The position numbers and the translations under genes are program-made. From Sophora flavescens (taxonomy: Eukaryota; Streptophyta; Magnoliopsida; Fabales; Fabaceae), in assembly GCA_030762895.1 (NCBI GenBank), contig CM061067.1:51795667-51859666 (forward strand): a stretch of DNA of 64,000 nt, given 5' to 3'. Positions 35,190-45,300 of the stretch are shown piece by piece. The notes beneath the pieces were generated by a model. It was not told where the DNA came from. It worked only from the letters and a program-made list of their open reading frames with translations, and did no database searches. Positions within the stretch are counted from its first letter, which is position 1. The number at the start of each line of letters is the position of its first letter.

Positions 35190-36428
35190 TGACGCGCTGT
35201 CGCGCACGCGCCAAAAAGCGAGCGGTTTGTAAAAATGTAGTTTAGGGAGCGACAACTCGAGTATCGTCTCACAAGGACTCTCGGATTGTTACTAACAGAA
35301 AAAGTCAATTTTTGGGGGGTTTTGGATTTGGAATTGAACAAAGAAAACAAAGCAAAAAAACAATGCAAACTAAATAATTACCAAATAAACTAAAGCGATC
35401 AACCTACTGCTTTCGGTTTCCCACTATCATCGGTTTATATAATTCCATGCCCTAAGCGGATACTACTCTCTTTTCGATTGTAACATCAATTAACAAGCGA
35501 AACCAATGCTACGAGACATACGTTCCTATTCCCGAATTAAGCAAACGGGGCGAAGCACTCATGAACTAAGCGAACATGAACGAACACACGCGAATTAAGC
35601 AAACGCGATTAAGTATAGGAACATACAATCATCGAAATAAATCAACACCTATTCTATACGATATAGAATTAAGCAAACAGAACATACAGAACAAGTATTG
35701 AAAGAGAATAGCATAAAGTTCAGGAATTACAAAACCTCAAGTGTAAATAGAACCCAATCATAGTAGATTAATCCAAGGAGACTAGTTCTCCATTACAAAA
35801 GAAACACAAAATGCTAAACCTACTGTTGAAGCCGCAACTGTGAATAGAAAAGAAAAGAGAAGATAAAAAAAACTAAGATTCTACGTTCTGTCCTAAAATA
35901 GACTTAAATACAGTTTCTGGATTCCGCTAGCTCGCGAGGCAAGCATACCTTCGCGAGGCGAATAATATGAACAGTCTTCAGTGTTTGGCTCTCTCGCGAG
36001 GCGAGCTGATCATTCGCGAGGCGAGACTCTTCAAATTCCAAACTGTCACAGTCGTGACCTTCAACACGGGCAAGCCGTGATGGCTTCTGGTCTCCCAGGG
36101 TTGGATTACTCGCGAGGCGAATCAAGTATTCGCGGGTCGAGACAGAGAGGATTGCATTTTCTGGCACAGTCAGCCTTCAGGTTCGCGAGGCGAGCAGCCT
36201 CTCGCGGGGCGAAAAACTCCAGAACTGCTTCTTTTTATTACCTGAAAACAAGGATTAACAGTAAGTACTTTATTCGACTCTAAATCAACTAAGTTAACCT
36301 AAAAATACTTTAGAGACTCAGAATGATGCTTAACGACAATCAAGTCTAATTTGGGCGAAAATGAGATATAATTAGCACAAAACCACGGTCATACTAGCTA
36401 TAAAACTAGATGAGCCAACGGCTTATCA
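35190..36428 (-). mobile_element. Element D: solo LTR inserted in gag of A
   Basis: 1239 bp with TG...CA ends (TGACGCG at the left, CTTATCA at the right) and an exact 5-bp duplication AGAGG (35185-35189 and 36429-36433). On the minus strand it begins TGATAAGCC, like the Athila-type LTR C, hence the strand. It has no primer site, polypurine tract or coding region between the ends, so it is a solo LTR. Four pairs of a TCGCGAGGCGA motif occur at 35930-36215. On the minus strand these lie just upstream of a TATA-like TATTTAAG (35903-35910). Confidence 0.82.
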
Positions 36429-36433
36429 AGAGG

Positions 36434-36604
36434 AAGTGTTACCGGTGCGGGGATCCCAATCATCTAGCTAATACATGCCCAAAGAAAGAGATGAAGTGCT
36501 TTAACTGCGATCGTATAGGGCACATAGCCAGGGACTGCAGAGCACCGAAAAGAGAACCAACTACCAATCATGCCCAAGCAAGCAAGCCGACTGCTAAATG
36601 GTGA
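36434..36604 (+). pseudogene. gag of element A, zinc-knuckle fragment
   Basis: Two CCHC zinc knuckles in tandem, CYRCGDPNHLANTC and CFNCDRIGHIARDC, follow directly after D's target duplication and stay in frame with the upstream gag. A TGA at 36602-36604 closes the frame before the protease. Confidence 0.88.
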
Positions 36605-37441
36605 GTGTATATGATGAGTGGAGCTGAAGCATCGAATTCCGCCGATGTGGTGCAGGGTAAGTGCGATTTGGCCGGTGATCTTTTAACTGTACTTTTTGAT
36701 TCAGGTGAAACTCATTCTTTTATCTCAATGGATCGTGTGAAACTTCTAGACTTTCCTATTTCTTCCTTACCATATAATTTGATTGTTTCTACCCCAACTG
36801 CTGAGCCAGTAACTGTTAGTTATGTTTGCTTGAATTGTCCTATCATTGTTCAGGATAGGCACTTTCTTGTAGATTTAATCTGTTTACCTTTAATACAACT
36901 AGATGTAATTCTTGGCATGGATTGGTTATCTTCCAACCTTATCCTGATAGACTGTGCTCAAAGAACGTTAGTCTTTAGGGATGAGATTTTTGGATTACTA
37001 TCTACTAGTCAGGTAAGAGCTTCTTTGAAAGAGGGGGCTCAAGGTTACATGCTGCTGTTTTCCTCATATGTTAAGAGTGAGTTAGACTTGGAGTCCGTAC
37101 CCGTCGTCAATGAGTTTCCGGAAGTTTTTCTTGAGGATTTACCTGGTCTACCACCTGTTCGAGATATCGAGTTTGCGATCGATCTGGTTCCAGGCACTGG
37201 ACCAATATCCATGGCACCGTATCGCATGTCACCATCGGAGTTAGAAACCCTGAAGGAACAACTTGAAGATTTGATGAGAAAGGAATTCATCCGACCCAGT
37301 GTATCGCCGTGGGGAGCTCCAGTTCTGTTAGTAAAGATGAAGGATGGGACTTCTCGACTCTGTGTAGATTTTCGGCAGCTGAACAAGGTTACGGTCAAGA
37401 ACAGATATCCGCTCCCAAGGATTTATGATCTCATGGATTAG
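36605..37441 (+). pseudogene. protease and N-terminal reverse transcriptase of element A
   Basis: The aspartic protease has the active-site triplet in LFDSGETHSF (usually DSGATHSF, so Ala to Glu) and the VILGMDWL motif. The start of the reverse transcriptase follows (PYRMSPSELETLKEQLEDL, FIRPSVSPWGAPVLLVKM, RLCVDFRQLNKVTVKN). The frame is ended by an in-frame TAG (37439-37441) where relatives read through. Confidence 0.88.
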
Positions 37442-38233
37442 TTGCATGGTGCGACCGTATTCTCGAAAATAGATTTACAGTCAGGCTACCATCAGATTCG
37501 TGTGAAAGCAGAGGATGTCCTAAAGACAGCATTTCGAACACGCTACGGGCATTATGAGTACCTAGTGATGCCGTTTGGAGTGACGAATGCTCCTGCCATA
37601 TTCATGGATTACATGAATAGGATTTTTCGTCCTTACTTAGATCAATTTGTTGTCGTCTTCATTGACGATATTCTGATCTATTCTCTGAACAAGGAAAGGC
37701 ATGCCGAACATCTCAGCATTGTTCTTCAGACCTTGAAAGAGAAGCAACTCTATGCGAAGCCAGAAAAGTGCGAATTCTGGTTGGGCCAAGTGCAATTCTT
37801 AGGTCATGTAATATCATGCGAAGGTATCGCAGTGGATCCGTCAAAAGTCGAGGCTATTTTAGAATGGAAAAGGCCAACAATGGCAACTGAAATCCGTAGC
37901 TTTGTGGGCTTAGCGGGCTACTATAGGAGATTCGTTGAGGGATTTTCCAAGATAGTGGGACCCCTTACCCAGTTAACTCGGAAAGACCATGCATTTGTTT
38001 GGACGAAGGATTGCGAAGGAAGTTTCCAAGAGCTTAAGAGAAGGTTGACAACCTCACCCGTGATGATCCTACCTGATCCTAAGGAAACTTTTGAGGTTTA
38101 TTGTGATGCTTCACATCAGGGATTGGGATGTGTGCTGATGCAGAATCGAAAAGTTGTAGCATATGCTTCAAGGCAGTTGAAGATTCACGAAAGGAATTAC
38201 CCGATGCGTGACTTGGAATTACCCGATGCATGA
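37442..38233 (+). pseudogene. reverse transcriptase core and RNase H of element A
   Basis: Continues the same frame: KIDLQSGYHQIRV, the catalytic FIDDILIYS (two Asp intact, codons 37664-37669), LGHVISCEGIAVD, the Ty3/gypsy connection (SFVGLAGYYRRFV) and RNase H (FEVYCDASHQGLGCVL, VAYASRQL). At about 38210-38250 the RNase H is cut by an internal deletion beside a short tandem duplication (GACTTGGA(A/G)TTA), and the frame stops. Confidence 0.88.
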
Positions 38234-38874
38234 CTTGGAGTTATTTGTATGGAGCTACTTTTAATGTTTTTAGTGACCACAAGAGTTTGAAGTACCTCTT
38301 CGACCAGAAGGAGTTGAACATGCGTCAGAGGCGTTGGTTGGAGTTTTTGAAGGACTATGACTTTCAACTATAGTATAACCCTGGAAAGGCGAATGTGGTG
38401 GCAAATGCACTGAGCAGGAAGTCAATACATACGTCAGTAATGATGGTTAAAGAGCAGGGATTGTTGGAACAATTCCGGGATCTAAGTTTATCAGTTAAGA
38501 CATTTCCGGGAAGGCTGTGTCTGAATAGGATCACCGTTTCGAATGGATTGATGGAACAAATAAAAGAAAAACAAGGGAGTGATCAGTATCTGCAGGAAGA
38601 AATGGACTTAGTGCGACATGGAGCACTGTCAGAATTCAGAGAGGGAAAGGATGGAATTTTGAGATTTGGTGAAAGAATCTGTATACCAGATGACACCGAG
38701 CTTAGGAAGTTGATCTTAGAGGAGGCTCACAAGAGTAAGCTGAGTTTACACCCAGGAGCCACGAAGATGTATCAAGATCTCAAGATGTTATACTGGTGGT
38801 ATGGAATGAAAAGGGGCGTAATGGAATACGTCGCTTCTTGTCTGATATGTCAAAAGGCTAAGATTGAACACTAG
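38234..38874 (+). pseudogene. RNase H remnant and integrase N-terminus of element A
   Basis: After the deletion the RNase H end is readable (KYLFDQKELNMRQRRWLEFL, 38290-38355), with a stop at about 38373. An open stretch follows from 38395 with ALSRKS and the integrase HHCC zinc-binding region (His at EEAHKSK and LHPGATK; Cys at CLICQ). It ends at a TAG (38872-38874). Confidence 0.82.
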
Positions 38875-38886
38875 AGGCCAGCAGGA

Positions 38887-39978
38887 ATGTTACAATCGTT
38901 GGACATGCCAGAATGGAAGTGGGACTGTATTTCAATGGACTTTGTGACCAACTTACCAAGGACTCAGAAGGGACATGAGGCTATATGGGTAATTGTGGAT
39001 CGACTGACCAAGTCAGCTTACTTTTTACCTACCAACATGAAGTACCCGATGAAAAGGTTGACTCAGTTGTACATCGACGAGATTGTCAGGTTGCACGGTA
39101 TACCCTCGAGTATCATTTCGTATCGTGATCCAAGGTTTACGTCAGAATTTTGGAAAGGACTACAAAACTCTTTGGGAACAAAACTCAAATTGAGTTCTGC
39201 GTACCATCCACAAACTGACGGACAGTCAGAGAGGACAATCCAATCACTCGAAGATTTACTAAGAGCGTGCGTAATGGAAGACGCTGGGAGCTGGGACAAG
39301 TTCCTACCGTTGATAGAATTCACCTACAACAACAATTTTCATTCAAGTATAGGGATGGCACCCTATGAGGCTTTGTATGGTCGACGATGCCGAACACCTT
39401 TGTGTTGGTACCGGGATGGTGAGAGTTTGTTGTTAGGACCAGAGATCGTACAACAAACGATCGAGAAGGTGAAGATGATCCAGGAGAAAATGCGGACGGC
39501 CCAAAGTCGACAGAAAAGCTATACTGACAAGATACGACAGCCTCTTGAGTTTGAGGAAGGCGAGCATGTGTTCTTGAGAGTCACACCAACGACTGGGATT
39601 GGCAGAGTGATAAAATCCAGAAAGCTTACTCCCAAATTCATTGGACCCTACCAAATTCTTCGTCGCGTAGGTCCAGTAGCGTACAAAATATCTTTACCTC
39701 CTTTTCTTTCCAACATCCATGATGTTTTTCATGTCTTTCGGTTGAGAAAGTATATTCCTGATCCATCACATATTATTAAACCTGATAAAGTACAATTAAT
39801 AGAGAACCTGTCTTTTGAGACTTCGTCGGTACGGATCGTGGATAGGATGATGAAGCAGCTCAGAGGTACACAAATTTCTTTAGTCAAAGTAATCTGAAAC
39901 GAGACAACCAGAGAAGCTACATGGGAAGCGGAGGACAAGATGAAATTGCAATACCCTGAGTTATTTCAAGGTGCGTAA
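38887..39978 (+). pseudogene. integrase catalytic core and C-terminal tail of element A
   Basis: The DDE core is recognisable: ISMDFVTNLP (Asp), DRLTKSAYF, SYRDPRFTSEFW (Asp) and HPQTDGQSERTIQ (Glu). The GPY/F-like region (PKFIGPYQILRRVG) and a chromovirus-type tail (VRIVDRMMKQLRG, LVKVI) follow. A TGA at 39895-39897 replaces a position usually Trp. The tail then continues in frame (EATWEAE, YPELF) to a TAA at 39976-39978. The polypurine tract is about 30 bp further on. Confidence 0.88.
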
Positions 39979-39995
39979 TTTCGAGGACAAAATTC

Positions 39996-40008
39996 TTTTT
40001 AGAGGGGT
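39996..40008 (+). other. polypurine tract of element A
   Basis: TTTTTAGAGGGGT lies where the 3' LTR of A should begin, but the next base starts LTR B (TGTAACATCC), not LTR A (TGTAACACCA). Confidence 0.65.
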
Positions 40009-41976
40009 TGTAACATCCTAAAATTCTAATATAATTAATTTAAAAAAAAAGGGATTAAGTTATAAAAAATAAAAATAAAATAAAATAAAATAATAATGAT
40101 ATAATAAAAATAAGATATAATTAAGAGGTTTAGTGTAAAGGAATTGTTAGTATAAAATTTATTGGAGTTGGTTAGGAATTGCAAGAGGAATAATGAATTA
40201 AAATATATATGTATATATATGAATGTAAACATAAGTACAGACTTTTCACGTAGGGGCCTAGAGGTAGCTCATAAGTCAAGTGGGCCTAGTTATTCTATTA
40301 AAAAAAAAGAAAAAAAAAAGAAAAGAAATAAACATTAAAGAAACAAAAAAAAAAGGAAAAGAAAATAAACAAAAAAAAAACCTAAAAGCCCTGTACGCGT
40401 GAACGTCAGCCATATATATATATATATTTAGTCACTGAGTAGAAGGAAGGGCTGTAGCGCCGCAGAAGAAAAAGAAAAAGTTGGTTTGGGTGAGGAGCAG
40501 AACACAGATCCAAGAACGCCACCAATCGGGAGAGGAATTTTTAGGGAAGCGCAAATCCTTATCATACGTAATTTTTAGAGCACATTAGAGGTCTGCAAAA
40601 GGTGAGTAAAAATACTTTTTCTCACACTTTCATGGTACAATCGATTTGAAGCTGTCATATAGATTTGTTTAATTACGAAAATTAAGATTTTAGAGTGCTT
40701 GATTTTTATTTGGAATTTTGAAATATTTTCACGTCTCTTGATGAATTGATTTAGTGAGTGTAATTTTCTTGTTATTCTATTAATGTTTGATGCAATGAAA
40801 TGATAATAATAAAGAAAGTATATAGCTAAATAAAGGCCCAAATTTTGTACCGTGCGTGACCTTTACTGCAGTGGTATAATATTATTTATGTTTGGTATTA
40901 GATGATTTCTATTGATACACTTATGCCATGCCCCTGTCAGTGAATACATGTCTTATAACAAGCATAATTATATTAAGGACTTATATGTTATGGTTGTGTT
41001 TGTATTTTAAATCCTGTTATAGTGTCTATGTAATTGATGTATGGAGCTCGAGAAAACATTTGGTAGTCATTTGGGATGACATACTGTACCGTACACATGC
41101 GTTGGTCATCACCTTCCGGGAAGGGGTGACGGTTGTACATTCTATTCCGGGAATAGGATGAGAGATATCACCATCCGGGATGGGATATCAATTTATTAAA
41201 ATATTCACATCTGGGATGGAATATTAGATACCTCCATCTGGGATGGGGAAGGCAGTGGGACGCCATTGCATGGATATGAGCTCATAGACCTTAGTGGATC
41301 TGGGATTCACACGGGTTCTGGGAACCAAAGAGTCAAGTTAAGTGATTCTGGGAATCACCGAGTCATGTTAGTGGAGTTGCATTGTGTAGAATTTGCATGG
41401 TGAATGTGATTAAATGCAATGAGATGTGACCGTTGCTGAGTTTATGAGTTTGTACTTTAAATGCTTGACATTAATTTTATTTATATATATCATTATTTTG
41501 GAGGTTTATTATATTCAATATTTTAAAAATTAGCGGGTACCATGAATGTTTTTTCGGTTACCGCGCCGGCTGAAAACAACACTATTTGCGAACATTTTCA
41601 TCAAACGATTATTTTTATTCACTGGGATTATGTCTCATTAAAAGTGTTGTTTTCAGAGCACGAGGACGACGCCATTGAGGTCGAAGAGGCTTGAAGACTT
41701 AGTGAACTTTCTTAGTTATTTTTCTAGCTTGGTTAGTATTTTCTTGAATAAGAGCCGTTTGTGGCTAGACATATTTATTTATTTATTTATCGTTGGGTTT
41801 ATTAGTAGACGCCCGGTTTTGAGACAAATGAATTTATTTTGTAAGGATTTAATAGAATTTCTGTTTATTATTTATGATGTATTTATTTTAAACTATTTTA
41901 TTTTGTAAAATTTTTATTTTGGCTATATTTTAATTATGTTTTATTATGGGTTACTAATGTAACGAAGGGCGTTACA
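40009..41976 (+). repeat. 5' LTR of element B (1968 bp)
   Basis: It starts TGTAACATCC and ends GGGCGTTACA. An AT dinucleotide run at about 40411-40428 (ATATATATATATATATTTA) may be its TATA region. Further on, at 41105-41358, is a striking series of eight short hairpins with a common CYGGG centre. The first 650 bp match 44647-45300 with only small differences. Confidence 0.88.
41105..41358 (+). repeat. array of eight covarying hairpins in LTR B
   Basis: Eight short palindromes, each centred on TCCGGGA or TCTGGGA, have different but self-complementary arms. Examples are CTATTCC/GGAATAG (41142-41156), CCATCC/GGATGG with outer GATATC/GATATC (41164-41189), ATATTC/GAATAT outer arms (41201-41224), GGTTC/GAACC (41314-41326) and GTGATTC/GAATCAC (41342-41358). 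The sequence between units is unrelated. Structure rather than sequence appears to be conserved. Confidence 0.75.
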
Positions 41977-41980
41977 TTTA

Positions 41981-41991
41981 TGGTATCAGAG
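41981..41991 (+). other. primer-binding site of element B (initiator Met tRNA)
   Basis: TGGTATCAGAG, 4 bp after the LTR, matches the complement of the initiator tRNA-Met 3' end. The next bases diverge. Confidence 0.8.
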
Positions 41992-42139
41992 TAGTTCGAT
42001 TCTAAATCAGACTGTGGTAATGGGGATTTTTCTAAAATAAAACTTGGGCGCATAGGATGCTTGTTAGAGTTATAGATGCTGCATGCTATTCTTTGGGATA
42101 TTGGACCTGATCAACCCAGTATTTCATTGGCAGTGAGCA

Positions 42140-42405
42140 GATTTATGGCGACTAATAGGTGAGGGACGAATGTTGCACTTGCAGCAGCCTTGGATTGTAT
42201 GGCCAAGGCTATGCAAGGGCAGACGGAGACTCGCAGTCAACTGAAAGGGAATGGAGGTCAGTCACTAATGAAGTGGTGGCAACCTAGAACCCTTAACACG
42301 TGGGGCTTTCCGAATTCAAAAAGAACAACTCGCCATCATTCTAAGGCAGCTTAGATTCGAAGGAGGCTGAATTTCTTCGACTCGTATAGGGAAAAAGTTA
42401 CTCTA
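42140..42405 (+). pseudogene. gag remnant of element B
   Basis: Only a short stretch remains between the primer site and the protease. It contains a piece resembling a gag start (codons for ATNR and later AALDCMAKAMQGQTE) with stops. Most of gag, including the zinc knuckles, is missing. Confidence 0.45.
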
Positions 42406-43158
42406 TTGTTTGATTCAGGAGCAACTCATTCATTTATATCTTTAGATTGTGTGAAAAATCTATCTTTGTCTGTTTCTAAGTTGCCATATGATTTGAGTGT
42501 CGCTACTCCTGCAAATGATAAACCTGTTACCTCTATTGTTTGCTTGAGTTGTCCCTTGGTGTACCAAGGTGTACCTTATTTTGTTGATCTTATATGCTTG
42601 CCCATGTCTGGGTTAGATGTCATTCTTGGTATGGATTGGTTGTATGCAAATCATGCTGTCATAAATTGCTCTGATAAAACTATCTTCATTCCTATACAAC
42701 CAATGTCTAATGACTTTCCCGTACCCAGTTCTATTGTTTCCGCTGTTGCTTGTCATAAGTGCTTAGTTGAGGGAGCTCAAGGATATGTACTCTTATTATC
42801 TGCTAAGATAGAGGCTGACAATGATGTGACGACTATACCTGTGGTGTGTGAGTTCCAGGATGTTTTCCCTAAGGATGTCACTAGTTTGTCTCTGAATAGA
42901 GAAGTTGAGTTTAACATAGATCTAGTGCCAGGGAGTGAACCAGTATCGGTAGCGCCTTATAGAATGGCACCTTTAGAGTTGAGCGAGCTTAAGAAACAGT
43001 TAGAGGAGATGCTAGGGAAGGGGTTTATTAGGCCTAGTGTGTCACCCTGGGGAGCACTTGTCCTACTGGTGAAAAAGAAGGATGGGACCATGAGGCTATA
43101 TGTTGACTATAGGCAGTTGAACAAAGTGACCATCAGGAATAAATACCCTTTTGCCTAG
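42394..43158 (+). pseudogene. protease and N-terminal reverse transcriptase of element B
   Basis: The protease has the canonical LFDSGATHSF active site and VILGMDWL. The reverse transcriptase start (PYRMAPLELSELKKQL, FIRPSVSPWGALVLLVKKKDG, YRQLNKVTIRN) follows. A 1-bp insertion at about 43150 and a TAG at about 43178 break the frame before the RT core. Confidence 0.86.
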
Positions 43159-43159
43159 G

Positions 43160-44401
43160 ATAGATGACCTCTTAGACTAGCTGAGGAGAGCGTCAGTGTT
43201 TTCCAAAATAGATCTAAGATCGGGATACCATCAAATTGGAGTCAAGAATGAGGACATTCCTAAGACAGTCTTTAGGGCAAGGTATGGGCACTACGAGTAT
43301 GTAGCGATGCCCTTTGGAGTGACCAATGCTCCAGCCGTTTTCATGGACTACATGAATCGGATCTTTAGGCCATTCTTGAATAGCTTTGTGGTGGTGTTCA
43401 TAGATGCTATTTTGATATACTCTAGGACACCAGAGGCTCATGAGGAGCATTTGAGGTCAGTGTTGCTGATTCTGAGGGAAGAGCAACTGTATGCAAAGCC
43501 ATAAAAGTGTGAATTTTGGCTTGATGAGGTGAATTTTTTAGGATATACCATATCTAGGAGTGGTGTAGCGGTTGACTCTAGTAAGGTGGATGCAGTGTTT
43601 GGATGGGAGCAACCTAAGTCAGTGACGGAAGTGAGGAGTTTCCTGGGACTGGCAGGTTACTATAGGAAGTTCATGAAGGGGTTCTCTAGACTAGCTTTAC
43701 CTCTCACCAAGTTGACTAGGAAAGGAAAATCTTTTGAGTGGGATAAGGAATGCGAAGAGAATTTTGAGGAGCTTAAGAGAAGATTGGTGTCATCACCGGT
43801 CTTAACCATTCCAGATCCTTCAGTGAGTTTTGTGGTATATTGTGACGCTTCTAAGAATGGTTTAGGTTGTGTGCTGATGCAGGAAGGCAAGGTAGTGACT
43901 TATGCATCTAGACAGCTTAGGACACATGAGGTGAATTATCCTAATCATGACCTTGAGTTAGCAGCAGTAGTTTTTGCTCTTAAGATTTGGAGGCACTATT
44001 TGTACGGTGCAAAGTTTGAGGTTTTTAGGGATCATAAGAGCCTTAAGTATTTGTTTGACCAAAAGGAATTGAATATGAGGCAAAAGAGTTATGCCGACAA
44101 GAGAAGGAAGCCTTTAGAATTTCAGGAAGAGGAACATGTATTCTTGAGAGTCACTCCTAAGATTGGGGTTGGGAGGTCAACGAAAGTCAAAAATCTAAAT
44201 CCTCGTTTCATGGGACCTTTCCAAATCCTTAAAAGAGTCGAGCTTGTTGCTTATCAATTGGCCCTTCCGCCACAGTTGGCAAACCTTCATGATGTTTTCT
44301 ATGTGTCGCAACTCAGAAAATATGTGCCTGATGAATCTCATGTGATAGCTCCTGAGTCTGTACAATTGAGGGGTAATTTGATCTATAAGCCAAATGCCTA
44401 G
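43160..44401 (+). pseudogene. reverse transcriptase, RNase H and C-terminal tail of element B, integrase deleted
   Basis: The RT core is present but its catalytic motif reads FIDAILIYS: the second Asp is Ala (GCT, 43406-43408). A TAA at 43502-43504 interrupts the thumb. The connection (SFLGLAGYYRKFM) and RNase H (FVVYCDASKNGLGCVL, ELAAVVFALKIWRHYLYG, FRDHKSLKYLFDQKELNMRQ) follow. The frame then jumps directly into the post-integrase region (KSYADKRRKPLEF, PRFMGPFQILKRV, DVFYVSQLRKYVPD). The whole integrase zinc-binding and DDE domains are therefore missing by deletion. It ends at 44401 with a decayed tail. Confidence 0.86.
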
Positions 44402-44646
44402 TCAAATCTTGGACAAGAGCACTAAGACTCTAAGGAACAAGGCAATTCCATTGGTGAAAGTGTTATGAGACGGATTGACTCCTGAGGAAGCTACTTGGGA
44501 GATGGAGGAGGACATCGTGCGTCAATACCCAGATTTTATTATCTAAGGTATGGTAACCTTTTAGTTTTGAATACGACATATGCTACAATAGGCGCGTGTG
44601 TATGAGATGAATTTCAGGGACATAATTCTTTAAGGAGGGGAGAAAA

Positions 44647-45300
44647 TGTAACATCCTAAAATTCTAATATAATTAATTTTTAAAAAAAAAGGGGATTAAG
44701 TTATAAAAAATAAAATAAAACAATAATGATATAATAAAAATAAGATATAATTAAGAGGTTTAGTGTAAAGGATTTGTTAGTATAAAATTTATTAGAGTTG
44801 GTTAGGAATTGCAAGAGGAATAATGAATTAAAATATATATGTATATATATGAATGTAAACATAAATACAGACTTTTCACGTAGGGGCCTAGAGGTAGCTC
44901 ATAAGTCAAGTGGGCCTAGTTATTCTATTAAAAAAAAGAAAAAAAAAAGAAAAGAAATAAACATTAAAGAAACAAAAAATAGGAAAAGAAAAAAAAAACC
45001 TAAAAGCCCTGTACGCGTGAACGTCAGCCATATATATATATATATTTAGTCACTGAGTAGAAGGTAGGGCTGTAGCGCCGCAGAAGAAAAAGAAAAAGTT
45101 GGTTTGGGTGAGGAGCAGAACACAGATCCAAGAACGCCACCAATCGGGAGAGGAATTTTTAGGGAAGTGCAAATCCTTATCATACGTAATTTTTAGAGCA
45201 CATTAGAGGTCTGCAAAAGGTGAGTAAAAATACTTTTTCTCACACTTTCATGGTACAATCGATTTGAAGCTATCATATAGATTTGTTTAATTACGAAAAT
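44647..45300 (+). repeat. 3' LTR of element B, first 654 bp only
   Basis: Closely matches 40009-40681 apart from small A/T-run differences, then stops abruptly. The junction with LTR A lies at 45298-45300, where both sources share AAT. Confidence 0.9.

Larger units (their letters stand above)
40009..45300 (+). mobile_element. Element B: second Ty3/gypsy element, truncated at its 3' end
   Basis: It has a complete 1968-bp 5' LTR (40009-41976), an iMet-type primer site, a protease-RT-RNase H remnant, an integrase deletion, a polypurine tract (AAGGAGGGGAGAAAA, 44632-44646) and only the first 654 bp of the 3' LTR (44647-45300). The 3' LTR then passes directly into LTR A sequence. The left end follows A's polypurine tract exactly, so no target duplication can be checked. 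Confidence 0.85.
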
